Assembly (NCBI RefSeq): GCF_040807025.1
Contig: NC_090964.1
Location: 10,068,214 to 10,132,213 of the forward strand
Direction: 5' to 3'
Length of the DNA: 64,000 bases
DNA from: Struthio camelus
Lineage: Eukaryota; Chordata; Aves; Struthioniformes; Struthionidae
Shown: positions 1 to 40,556 of the stretch, piece by piece
How the letters are laid out: the number at the start of each line of letters is the position of its first letter
Position numbering within the stretch: the stretch's first letter is position 1
The notes under the pieces: generated by a model
The model's input: only the letters and a program-made list of their open reading frames with translations
Told to the model about the DNA's origin: nothing
Database searches by the model: none
Made by a program: the position numbers and the translations under genes

Positions 1-749
1 GGACAAGGAGCACGACAGGTGAGCGGCCACGCGCGTCCCCGGAGCAGGGACCGCAGGGGTGACCAGCCAGTGAGCGGCACCCTGCTTCTGTGTCTGAACG
101 CGGCTGGATGGGAGCAGCTTTGCTGCAGAGCCGTTCCTGGGGAGACTCGCGCGTAGCCATGTCCTCGTAGGGCTCAGCCCGGCAGGAGCGGGGATAAAGG
201 GGGCTAATACCCCGTCCTGGGCTCGCCCAGGCCCTGCAGTGACCACCTCGGGGTGTTTGAGCGTTGCTAGCCTCCTCGGGATGCCGGCATCTCTGCCATG
301 CTGGGCACGGTTCCCAGCGCACCTAGCATGCTGGTGCTCGGGGACAGCCGCGTGCCACCATCCTTCTCCCCAGCGGCGTCAATAAGCCAGGAAGAGGTGA
401 GCGATCGCCAGGCCCCAGCGCCACAGCGTGGGGGTCTCGCATCCCCCACGGTGGCTGGTGGGCTGGGTCCGTTGGTCGGGAGCTGCCGTGAGGTGACTGT
501 GGGGGCTCGCCTTGACCTTGGTGCAAGGCAGAGGTGCAGATGGCATCCAGCATCCTGGTCCCTGACCTGCGCGGGGATTTCCCAACGTTCCTACGGGGAA
601 AGCCTTAAATAATTACGCAGTGATTTTCTTGCGCTTTCAGCGGCGAGGGCAGCCATATATCTGGACAGAGCAACGGCAGAGACCCCCAAGCCTTGGCGAA
701 GGCTGTGCAGGTTCATCAGGACACTTTACGTACCATGTACTTTGCTTGA
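1..749 (+). CDS. AGO1: AGO1, Argonaute 1, C-terminal end only (last two coding exons)
   Basis: Coding segments are 1-18 (end of the penultimate exon, followed by donor GTGAGC) and 641-749 (last exon after acceptor CTTTCAG, ending in TGA at 747-749). Joined, they encode the PIWI-domain tail with DKEHDS, then [16 protein letters not shown], and end TMYFA. The GEGSHIS version with VQVHQD is what I know from AGO1; AGO3 downstream has AEGSHVS and VQIHQD. The last exon has 109 coding nt, exactly as in AGO3, and the intron phase is the same, as expected for tandem paralogues. AGO1 loads microRNAs and recruits TNRC6/GW182 for translational repression and mRNA decay; vertebrate AGO1 is generally a very poor slicer. 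Everything 5' of this lies outside the window, so catalytic residues cannot be judged. Intron 19-640 holds nothing I recognise. Confidence 0.93.
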
Positions 750-764
750 AAGCCTAACTTTTGT

Positions 765-771
765 TACCTCA
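765..771 (+). promoter_or_regulatory. let-7 seed match (7mer-A1) just after the AGO1 stop
   Basis: TACCTCA pairs with let-7 nucleotides 2-7 and has the A opposite position 1. It begins 15 nt after the last base of the TGA stop. Mammalian AGO1 has been reported to undergo let-7a-dependent stop-codon readthrough giving the Ago1x isoform, and a let-7 site in this position would fit that. The base at the position-8 match is T, so this is not a full 8mer. Confidence 0.45.
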
Positions 772-3077
772 CTCAAGAAAGCTTTCAGATTTGTAGGAGC
801 CATACAAAAAAGGAAGCATTGGGACACCTTGTTTTTTTTCCAATGAGAAATCACTGCAGGGCAGGCAGCGTCGATTTGAGGCAGGAGACCAGCACCACGG
901 GACAGAAAGATCCAACACCTTTGTAGGATTGGAAGAGACTGATTATTTTTTTAATTTTTCTGGCTTTGCAAAATTTTGACCTGACCAAACACGTGAAGGC
1001 ATTTAAGGAAGGGATAAAACTTCCAGGAGGCAGAAGCAGGTTTTCATTTTTAAGATGCAATACTATAGACTCCTGACTGTGAAATGGCGGATTTGGTCCT
1101 CCGTTGCCCACCAGGCGCTGGTAGGTATTTTTTGTGGGGTTGGGGGGAGGGGATTTTTAGAGCCTTAAAACAGAAGACTAGATTTATAAAACTAATATTT
1201 TAGAATATGAGATGCTTTAATGGGTTAAGGGGAAAAACAACTAGTTTATAGGAGAATTCTAACACTAACAGTTCCCCCCCAAATAATTCCCCCCCATATA
1301 ATGTAAGGCACCCTAGCACTTAGCTCAGAACTGAAAACTGTCTTCCTTGTGTTAAAAGCTAGTTAGCTGCTGCCATTCGAAGCAACAGTCACAGACTTTT
1401 CCATGGGTGAGTGCCTTACTATGATGCTGCAAAATTTCAATGTTTTTAATCTTGTAAGGAAAATAGTAACCTTGTCTTGATGGTGGTCCATATTTCCATC
1501 GGAAGGAGTTAATTTTTATGGTCCTAAGTTGCAGTTTGTGTTAGATCACAACCTCACGGTGGTTGAACTCCATTGAAAGATGTGCACTTTCATATAGGAC
1601 AAGTTTAATGGCTGCTGACCCATTTTTGTTTCCAATGTACTACTTGTTATTTAAAACTGTTTCTGACAAATGGGGGCATCTTCACCCCATGAGGACAGAA
1701 ATTGCTATCGATTATTTTTTTTCTGACTTTCTATGATGGACACCGGGATTTTTTTACTAAACATTATTTTTATATGATACTGAGTCTGTTGCCAAAATAC
1801 ACAAGTCATTAACATTCTCAGAGTTTACATCACTGCACTTCCTGAGGCTGTGCGCTCCCGCCAGAGATCTCTAACGTTTCCTGTCCGATGCGTGCGTTAC
1901 AAACTGCAGTCCACGCAGCTTTGGGGTATTCCTCAATGCCCTCGTCTCCCATGCGTCATGTGCGTTCCTCACGTGTCCGTATGGGCTGACCGCTTTCTGA
2001 ACTACCACGTACCCCGACTTCAGCATGTCCAAACTGTCATAGATTCTGCTGCTAGGTTTTGCTGCTCTTTTGTGTCATGGTATCACTGATTTCATGCACA
2101 GGGTTTTTATTCTGAAAGCACACCAGATTATTCCTTAGTCAGACTTACGAAATACTTGTTATTGTCCTGGGGGAAACTCCTACTAATTTTTGTTTGTAAT
2201 GGGGAAAAAGCCTTTTTTTTCCAACAGTAAAACAGTGACTGTTTTTTGGACTCATTTTGCTGTACAGAATGACCATTCTGCACAGCAGGGCAGTAGTAGC
2301 AACTCCTTACCAATAGCGTGTGGGCAGATTATCTGATTTTTGTTGATATGAAAATGTGCACAAAGCTTCCTTCGAGAGAAAGAGTTACGTGTACACTGCT
2401 ACTGAGCTCTTAAGGGGAAGAGCTCTGTTATCAATTTACTGCCAAAAGTGAACGCATTTTCAAAGCCTATCACAAGCACTGCCCTTTGTCAGCATGCATT
2501 GATAAAGCACGCCTTTTTATTTTGTCCTTTCTGATGTTTAAACTTGCCTTGCTAGTAGTTCATAAAAGCATTAGTCATGTTGACCCATTGCTCTGTCCTA
2601 ATACCAAGAATTCAGTGTACTGGTTTTCTTTTGGGGCAACACGTTTGTGAAAAATGAAGACATCAATATGCTATGCAAACTAAGTGCTGAGCCCACTGAT
2701 GTCACGTTTTGTGAAGATCCTACATTTAGCACAGTTGTATTTTTCTCAAGACTACAGTATTTGGCTCATGTTCTCCTTTGCACCTTGTGTCAAACTCCAC
2801 TGCTGTATACCTACAAGGTGATGGGGAGAAAGCCAAGAACCATTCATGGTCAGTAGGGTAGTGAGCTCTTAAGGGGGCTTTTAGAGAGTAGGGAATGAGT
2901 GAACACTAAGTGTCAACATGAGACGCCTACATTCCTATACACAAGTGCCTGCATAGTGACACAAATTCAGCACCTCTCCCATTTCATCCTCAGAACTCTG
3001 GCTTGTGTTCATTGAAAGCGAAATGATCTCAGAGGGGCTATACCCACCCACCTTGTATTAGGAAGCCCCTCACTGAG

Positions 3078-3083
3078 AATAAA
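3078..3083 (+). terminator. Candidate proximal poly(A) signal of AGO1
   Basis: An AATAAA hexamer is followed within 30 nt by a G/U-rich stretch (GGGGGGTTATGGT, then TTCTCTCTG). It would give a 3' UTR of about 2.3 kb. Usage cannot be judged from sequence. Confidence 0.35.
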
Positions 3084-4826
3084 ACTGGGGGGTTATGGTC
3101 AAGGTTCTCTCTGCAAATCAGTTTGTTCACCAGCATTATGACCGAAAGCACCTTGCTGCTCTTTGGCAGCTAAGGGCAAAGGTATTTTGATTTCTACTTT
3201 TTATTTTAACGTTTTAGTTGGGTCTAGAATTCTGAAATGTCTTTTAGTAGCTGTGGCATAGCACATGCCATTTTTAGCCATTTGAAAAGAGATAGCGTGG
3301 GCATTTACAGAAACAGCTTGTTGCTCTGTAACAATTTTTTTTTTAACCTTGAGACTTGAAATGTAAAATGGACCTTTAAGATTTGCACTCATTTGTAAGG
3401 TGGCTGTTCATAGAAAACTATGAATGAAGACTTGCTGATGTAGCACCTACTTTTAACAGCAATTTTAACTACACAAAAGCTTCATGGCTTCTGAAACTCT
3501 CAGCTGTTGACTTGCAGATCGTGTTCTGCCCTTACTTCACCCTCTGCATTGGGTTTTTCATGGTTTTAAAGAAATAAATAAGCCAAACTCAGCTGCTGTG
3601 CCCTTTAAACCATATTTCCATTTTGAAGAGGTTTTAGAAAGGGTTCGAGTTACCCGCATGTTTTGTATAATGGACTATGCACTGTACCTTCCACACGGCT
3701 CCAGCATTCAGTATTTCTACCCTTTTCTTGTCCAAGATGCAAATGAGTAATTGCATGTTGAGGTGCTGTGCGTTTTGCTACCCATAGCAGATAGGTGTTA
3801 ACCTGTATACATATCACGATTTGTAATTAGCCACAAACCCCACACAGTCATCCTGAATGGCTCCCGAGTCTCTACCTTCTAAATGCGCACGTGTCCGTTG
3901 TGCAACTGGAAAAACTGCCGAGTGCATGCAGATTTGTGGGAAGAGGAATAACTTTCATTTATCTGTCAATTGTTGAATGCTGTTTGTTTCCCTTATCTCA
4001 TATCTGAACATAACAGGGTGCATGAGGGCAGAACAGCCCTCAGGAGAGCTTAGTGGGAAGGCAGTCGGAGTGTTCTGGTATTTGCAAGCGTATGACCTGA
4101 TGTCTAGGATCGAAAAGCCCAAGCATTCAGCGTTGCCTCATGGAAGGTTTTCTTCTTGGAAAATTAGCGTGAAATAAAAGAATGTGATTCTTTCAGGAAG
4201 GGAAGCCAGACTGCAGGACAGCAATAAACAAGTGAAATTCATATCTTGCCTGAGTGATTTGCACTTCAATAGTTGTGAAAGAAAACTGATGGGGATTCCA
4301 GTGCTTTTGTGTTCGATTTCTAGCCCCTTTCGTACCTCCTTTATACAAGCAAGTGTTGAACTGTACATAGAGTGTTTACAAGACACTCTGTTTGGGTTGT
4401 TATTTTTCTTGTGTTTTTTTTTTTTTTTGCTTTAGCTTGAACTCTGTATGGTCCATTTGTTAAATAGACGTGAACAGTTGATGTACAGTACTTACTAAAC
4501 AAGCAGCAGCACAAAACTTATTTTATTAAGAAAATATGGCTTATATTTTAAAGGTTGAATATCAATTTTTTTGTATGCGTGGAATTAAGACTGGTAAAGA
4601 GTAACAAAATCCTTGGATTAGGCCAAAAGAAAATACTGTAAGAGCATAACCACCTCTTTATTAAAGAAAATGGTATGATTAAAGAGCTCCAGAACATTGT
4701 ATTTATATTTGATTTGATTGGCTTTGTGGATTATTTTTTTCTTTGCCTTGGTCCTGATTTTTGCTTGCAACTTTGACTTTGCAGTCCGAAGTGTCTGTTA
4801 CCCTGTAACTGTTGGCAGAAGACCTA

Positions 4827-4832
4827 AATAAA
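4827..4832 (+). terminator. Candidate distal poly(A) signal of AGO1
   Basis: An AATAAA hexamer is followed by a GU-rich downstream region (TGTGAATATGTTGGGGTG) 6 to 24 nt later, the usual arrangement of a vertebrate cleavage/polyadenylation site. Confidence 0.45.
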
Positions 4833-4855
4833 AGCAATGTGAATATGTTGGGGTG

Positions 4856-7680
4856 ACACTCCTGAGTCAGATTCCATGGGGAAGAAAAAGCATACATTCC
4901 CAGTTCTGGCAGTTTACTCAAGAAGGGCTTGAGAACAAATAGTGAAATGCTGACTGTAGCTGAATTGCATCAAATACTGTGAGGATCCAAACTCCTCTGT
5001 TTCCAGCCCATTTCAATTTAATGAGAGAAAAACTTCAGTGAACAAGCATGCACTTAAAACTTTTTGGAACGTGATAGCCAGTTCCATTTTTTTATTTTAA
5101 TATCATCTATCTGAGAACTGACTTCAGTTGAACTCCTGGTTATTAGCTGTCATAAGTGTATGTCAAAGTACGCTGCCTCTCCAGCTACTTGGCTTTGGCG
5201 CCTTAGTGTCATGGACTTCAGTGGTTTTGAGACAGGTAATACATAGGCGAAAATGTTCTCTGGATCTGGCATGAATCAAATTCAAAATCAAATTTAAAAT
5301 TGTTATTTACATTTTACCCATATCTTTGTTCCCTGTGCAGATGGTTCCCTGGTATCTGTAAAGTTGCGTGTGTTTAGATATGTCTGCACACCTGAGTTCA
5401 CTTATTTGCAGAATTCAGTAGCTGGGTCTACAGAGAGCCCCACTCTTACCCATGCAAGATCATTTCAGCCTTTTCTGTTGGAACAAGTTTATGGATAGAC
5501 ATTTCCAATTGCCCATACAGGTCTGCTCTGAACCTGCAGGTTGCATGGCTCATTATTTTCTAACCCTGTGGATTACAAAAGGCCATTGGCTCCAAGGTAC
5601 TTTAAGGACAGATTTCAGATTCCTTTTGGGTTGAACTTGATCCTCTGGGTTTCTGTGCTGCTTAATAATTTACGTGTCCCAGCTCTGGAATACCTTGCAA
5701 ACTTCCTAGTCCTCTCCGGCCCCATATCAATAGCTTATCATCTTACGGTCCAAAGATGGAGGTGGCTTGCCAACCGTTCGGAATTCTTTGGATTTGCTTG
5801 TGGTTTACTTTGCACACATGTATTGACATATCTTTAAAAGTTTGAATTATTTAGCAGTTGAGCTGTAACTGTGGGTTTTTGAATAATGCTAAGCAATTTT
5901 AAGGAAGCACTTGTTAATGGCATGCACATACTTGCTAGCTAATTTACTTCAACTGTAGCATGAGGAATGTGATATACTGAACTGAGCATCTGCAACAATT
6001 TTGCACAACTCCTCCTGCTGTTCTTAATGTTATATCACTTTTTAAAATGAGTCCTATTCTATAACAGAGCTATTCTTTTGTAGTTTCAAGGGGACCGTTT
6101 CTGTGAGAGAAGGGTAACAAAATTGTGTCCTGTGCAGATGGGTCTGAAGCCTTGGAAAATAGATGAGACTACTTGGTTTCAAATGTTAGATTGGCATCTG
6201 AGCCCCTGGTCTTGGTTTTGATTACAGTGTCCTGAACTGCAGAAACAAGTGTTTGCATATCTCAGAGGTATGTGCGTTTTGCAGAGATGTCTCCTTCAGC
6301 CATGTCTACTTGATCTTGATGATCATATTTCCCCTTATCTTTCAAGGTTTCAGTTAGGAAATATTCTAATAGTTTAATTGCCGTGTTTTAGAATCCTTAC
6401 TGTGTAACTTCTCTGATAAATTAGTTTTACAAGTGCAATCTTCAGTTATCTGGCAGTCTCCAGGAAGGTCATTCTTTGTAATGTACGGAAAATCTGGATT
6501 ACGAATCTCAAAGTGCTATTTTGATGGTCCCAAATTCCAGTTCTGCTACTACCTTGTCTGCTGTTTACCTGGAGAAATGCCCCTTTCAAAAGCAGAAAAT
6601 GTGACATCGTTTCTCCATAAGGAGTAGCAAATTTAAACCTGCTTGAACAAGTCTCAATATACTTTTTTCTTACCAAAAAAACCCCCACGTTTTTTGGGGG
6701 AAGAAGAAAGAGTTAAGGATGCCACTCCCACTGTCTGATCAAGCATGACGAGACTGGTACATCTACATTGCTTAGCTACACGCACGTTTGCTTTGTTTCA
6801 CCTTCGCCTTCTTGGTGACGGAGTTTGTGTACCAGATCTATAAACGTTGTTAAAAACATTGCCAAGAACTGAGAAAAGGCCAGATGTATGCTCTGCATTG
6901 AGGTATTGATCTAGTGAACTAGAGTCTTTATTTTTCTCATAAACCCCAGTTCCTTAGGCTCTCGTAACTCCTCTGCAACTGAGAAAAATAAACTCAAGTC
7001 TGATGTCAATCTTTTGGTTATCATAAGAAAACGTGTATTTTTTCAGGTTGCTTCGGGCAGTTCAGGGATTTCTTTAGCCGTAGGATGAGGTGAGACCTCT
7101 GTAACATCTCACTCCTTGCGAGGTCCGTTTCAAAGCCTTGTCCGGGGAAGGCCGCGTACGCGCGCGCCGGCCCGTCGCCCAAGCTCAGCTCTAGAGCTGG
7201 AGCTCTGTGGTATCCCTCCAGATCATCTTGCCCTCTATGGCTGCAGCGCGCACAGCGTCCCTTCCAGTCCACTTCGCACTGAAGTCAGCCACGTTAACGC
7301 GTACTACCACATTCTTTAGCATAGAGGAAAAATCCGTGTGTTCTGTCCGTGCCCCTGGCAGAGCGGACGCAACATGCTAGTAACCCTTACAGCTGCGATT
7401 CAGCGTTCTGCTGCATCTTACAAACACGGAAATACTCGCAGTATGTTGAATTCTTAAGCATAACTAAGGCTAGAGATTGGGTTTTTCTGGTACGTTCGGT
7501 GAGGGTTTAAAAATAATAGCAGTTCATTTGGAGCTGAGCTAAACGTCCTGAAGTCATTGTAACAACAGAGCTACCCCACTGCGTGCTTTCTATCTTGGAA
7601 TAAAAGGGGAAAAAAAAACACTTAGGGTCTCTAGCTGTGGATAAATTAACTCCTCTTTGAGGACAAGGGTGGGGGGAAAC
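4856..7680. other. AGO1-AGO3 intergenic spacer
   Basis: This stretch is AT-rich with no splice-compatible coding segment, RNA gene or transposon that I recognise. Open frames (for example about 98 codons at 5541-5837) are no longer than chance gives elsewhere in the window. Another AATAAA near 6986 could mean that AGO1 transcripts run further. The one compositional anomaly is a CpG-rich patch near 7130-7215, listed separately. Confidence 0.5.
7130..7215. other. Isolated CpG-rich patch upstream of AGO3
   Basis: Dense CpG (CCGCGTACGCGCGCGCCGG core) sits inside an AT-rich spacer, about 500 bp before the main AGO3 island. It ends with the perfect palindrome CAGCTCTAGAGCTG. No promoter motif is diagnostic. 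It could be a small distal CpG island, an upstream start site or a regulatory element. Confidence 0.35.
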
Positions 7681-7742
7681 CCGCCGCTTTCCGCTTGTGA
7701 CTCAAGGCGGTTTCCCGTCCCAGGGCCGCCGTGAGGAGAACG

Positions 7743-7764
7743 CGGCCGTTACCCGGCCGTTACC
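7743..7764 (+). promoter_or_regulatory. Tandem MYB-like sites in the AGO3 promoter
   Basis: Two exact adjacent copies of CGGCCGTTACC occur here. Each contains CCGTTA, the reverse complement of the MYB-family core TAACGG. They lie 19 bp upstream of the RFX X-box. MYB-family binding is inferred from the motif alone. Confidence 0.4.
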
Positions 7765-7782
7765 GCCTCCCGCCAACACCCC

Positions 7783-7795
7783 GTTGCCGAGCAAC
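7783..7795. promoter_or_regulatory. RFX X-box (palindromic) in the AGO3 promoter
   Basis: GTTGCC-G-AGCAAC matches the RFX-family X-box, an imperfect inverted repeat of GTNRCC and RGYAAC half-sites with a 1-bp spacer. RFX factors drive ciliary genes and are active in testis. Occupancy is inferred. Confidence 0.55.
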
Positions 7796-8188
7796 CGCCC
7801 TGCCCGGCGCCTTCCGGCCATTTCCGGCCCCGCCCCCGCGCCCGGAAGCACCACCCCCGGAAGGGCGCGCGGCGCGGCGCGCGGGGGCGGGACTTCCGGC
7901 GGACGGGGCGCGCGGGCGCGAGCGGCGGGGCAGAGCGGCCGCGCGAGCCGGGGCTGCTGGCGGCCACGCAACTTCCGCCCCGGGGGCTCCGCTCGCCGCC
8001 GCCGCCGCCGCCCAGGGGCCGCTCCGCTCCGCTCCGTTCCGCTCCGCGCGGCCGAGGCGACGCGCCGGGCCGCGGCCTGCGGGACCGGCCGCCGCCCAGC
8101 CCAGCCCAGCCCAGCCCAACGCGGCCCGGCCCGGGCGCGGCGCAGCGGCGGAGCCCGCAGCCCCCAGCGGCTGCGCCCAGCTCCATGA

Positions 8189-38049
<29,861 letters not shown>

Positions 38050-39563
38050 ATCAATAAAATGGGAGCATACTCACTGAAAGGAAGAACTGAAAAATTAAGC
38101 CACATACAATGTATGTCTCCAGTGGGGTTGGTTTATGGGGTGCGCCTCCGATCATGCTGAAGTTGACGCTGTGCAGGGGCGAGAGGCTAACCCTTAAATT
38201 GACACAAGGAAGATTGTTTACTTCATCGAGGAACACAGCACTATTATGCAATATGAAACCAGCCAACTGCTTTTTTGGCGCGGTCTCCTGTAGGAAGCAC
38301 CGCCATCTTTTTTTTTTTTTTTTTTCCTCGTAGTTTAACCCTCTTATGCCTTTACCTCAAGTTGCTCGGCAGCACAACTATCTTTGCAAAAAAATAAAAA
38401 TAGAAAAAGATTGATGGTGTAATTTAAAAAAAAAAAAAGAAAGAAAGCAAGCAACCTTTATAGGAACAATCACGATGATTGTTTCAGGGAGGGAAGTGTG
38501 CAAAAACCCCCTTTTACTTTTACCCCACTGCATTGAGAAAGCTTTCTCTCAATATTGCCATCAGCATTCGAATGTGAACGTATCCAAGTACATTTGAATG
38601 TACAGCACTAACTAGAAAAAGTGAGGGGAGGGGAAGACATTTTGCACACTAGTCCAATAATTTGAACATAGTTTAGCCAACTGCTGCCTTTGTCTTTCTT
38701 CACAGCTTTGGAGTCCTTACCTCCAATAGTTCCCTTTTAAAAAGCAAACAAAGAAGCTAGTGGTATTATATGCAGGCAGTAGTGATCCAAACTCTTCTTG
38801 CTCCCTGGTGAATTTACTGAAGCTGCTGTTTTACCTAGTCCAAAAGTTTCAATTATTTTCTATCTGGCAAGTCAAATATTTTGGAGCTTCATGTGAGATC
38901 AGATGTCCCAAGTTTTATGGGATTACATACAGTAAACACCAGAACTGAAACTTTAGAGCTAAGGTCTTTTTGGAAAAAGAAAAATGCTAGTTTACTTGCT
39001 GCCTCTCACACCTTAATGTGATTTCATATGTATGTGTTTTTGAAGTTTAGCTTCCTTTTTGTTTCTTTTATATTTATTAGAGTAATAATAATGCTTTAAT
39101 TTAATTATTACAGAACATATGGTCAACATCAACTTTTATTTTTTAGAAATGTAACCATGTTTATTTTTTAAAAACTGACAACTTGTTTTTGCTATCTTTT
39201 AGTGCAATAAGCGTTCTAAAGGAAAACTGTGTCCATTGAGCTGTACTAAAGCAGTGTTTGTACCACTAACCGTGGGAGAATGGACACCTCCATGATTTTA
39301 AAAGGACAAAGTAAAAGCCTTAATTTTGAAAGGAAAGTTTTATAGTCAGAAGGAATCTTGAATTTTCCTTTTTTAAATCAAAAAATAGCAAAAATGCTTC
39401 TAGAATTCTGCAAGCTTTATTGTTGTTACTGCAGTGTTTTGATTTAACAAAGGAATTGGCCATATTTTTGGCTTTGAGATGTGGTGGATATTTGAATTAA
39501 ATGGAAAGGGGTTTTTTATTAAAATCTAAGTTTTTACATGCTTAGTTAAATCTATTTGACATC

Positions 39564-39569
39564 AATAAA
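39564..39569 (+). terminator. Candidate proximal poly(A) signal of AGO3
   Basis: AATAAA is followed at once by GTGTCTGG and then by U-rich sequence. It would yield a short isoform with about 1.5 kb of 3' UTR. Confidence 0.45.
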
Positions 39570-40345
39570 GTGTCTGGAATTACTAAAATTTTTAGCTTTT
39601 TTCCTCTTTGATATGACTTTCCTTTTAAAATTAAGTTATTGGTAACTTCATTTCACTTTGCAAATAAAATAACAGAGGGCTGGGATAGTTGTAACATGTT
39701 AAATCACTGAAATGTGAAACAAATTAATGGGACTTTTTCATTCCACTTTAAAGGTAAAACAATATTTAAGATGTCAGAGATGAGCATTTATTCAGTGAGG
39801 GGATTGGGGAGTTTTGCACTTTGTAAACTCGTGAACTGCATTTTTGACTGTTTTTATTTGCACTGGTTCATAGTATATATACTGCAGATCATTTATATGG
39901 GCATTGCTGTTATCCCAGCCCTTCTGAACTCCACTTGCTCTCCACATGAAAACCAGCGGGTTGGTATAAGTAGCTTATCTCCTGTCATTCTCATGAAATC
40001 CGCTGTTTGCCAATATACTGTATTTTGAGCCTAAAATCTGAGCCCGTTTTGCTTCAACAGGCATGAATCTCCCCCATTTTTCTGCCAGAAAACAAAGTAC
40101 TGTATTTTGTGCGTTTGTATGTTGCATTGAAATGTATGTAGTGCTGTTGACAACACTGTCTCAAAGAGCTTTACTAAACAGTTAGTGTATATACGTATTT
40201 TATGTCCCAATATCAAGGAAGATACCATAAAAAGATTAATTTTGCAAAGTTAAAATTGCACTGGAAATAGTCATGAAGGTGGGCAGTTTGCTAGTGGCTT
40301 GGGGGGTCCTTAGAGAATAGGTGGGAGGGTGGTCAAGAGAGACTT

Positions 40346-40556
40346 TCAGCAGATCCTGATGTGTCTGAAAAACTCCTCGGGGTCCCGGGAGATGCATATG
40401 TTCATCAGGTAGCTGCAGATCCCGGGTTGTCCCAGCCGCATTCTTTGACTTCTTAATGCACTTACCTTTCAGCGCCTTCAAATAAAACTGCTGCAGGAGG
40501 TTGGTGTAACTAAATAATTTGAGCAAGAGGATTTCCAAATAAATCTCTCAAATGTT
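40346..40556 (-). pseudogene. Antisense protein-like fragment in the AGO3 3' UTR, unidentified
   Basis: On the minus strand an ATG at 40439-40441 opens 31 codons ending at TGA 40346-40348. They include SYLMNICIS and RDPEEFFRHIRIC, and 26 of 31 codons end in G or C although the surrounding UTR is AT-rich. Immediately upstream another minus frame (about 40443-40556) reads LFSYTNLLQQFYLKALK. A one-base shift near 40442 would join the two. This looks like a decayed retrocopy or exon remnant, but I cannot name the parent and chance remains possible. A GTAAGT donor-like string follows the LKALK segment. Confidence 0.25.

Larger units (their letters stand above)
750..4855 (+). other. AGO1: AGO1 3' UTR (inferred extent)
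   Basis: This AT-rich stretch follows the AGO1 stop with no coding exon of any gene I recognise. AATAAA hexamers occur at 3078-3083 (followed by a G/U-rich stretch) and 4827-4832 (followed by TGTGAATATGTTGGGG), with others near 3574, 4172 and 4222. I take the 4827 signal as a plausible distal end because a U/GU-rich element follows it. A somewhat CpG-richer patch at 1850-2060 stands out but has no recognisable function. Mammalian AGO1 also has a multi-kilobase 3' UTR. The end is inferred, not proven. Confidence 0.5.
7681..8188 (+). promoter_or_regulatory. AGO3: AGO3 CpG-island promoter and 5' UTR
   Basis: Composition switches abruptly from AT-rich to very GC- and CpG-rich and stays so past the first exon, as in a TATA-less housekeeping promoter. 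Five ETS-family core sites (CTTCCGG or CCGGAAG, one TTTCCGG) fall between 7811 and 7899. Upstream lie an exact tandem 11-mer (CGGCCGTTACC at 7743-7753 and 7754-7764) and an RFX X-box at 7783-7795. Short tandem repeats fill the probable 5' UTR: (GCC)6 at 7995-8012, (GCTCC)-type at 8021-8045 and (CCCAG)-type at about 8095-8119. The start site itself is not determined. Confidence 0.75.

Noticed and set aside
3640-3660. GGTTCGAGTTACCCGC resembling a tRNA B box
   Set aside because: The B-box consensus is broken at its end and no A box or cloverleaf can be folded upstream.
5541-5837. 98-codon frame in the AGO1-AGO3 spacer
   Set aside because: It has hydrophobic composition typical of T-rich noncoding sequence and no splice or promoter context.
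38053-38058. AATAAA four bases after the AGO3 stop as the main poly(A) signal
   Set aside because: No GU-rich element follows at the right distance, and the 3' UTR would be almost absent. A better signal with GTGTCTGG lies at 39564.
38050-38160. Readthrough extension of AGO3 (36 open codons after its TAA)
   Set aside because: TAA is the least leaky stop, there is no let-7-like site close by, and 36 open codons is unremarkable.
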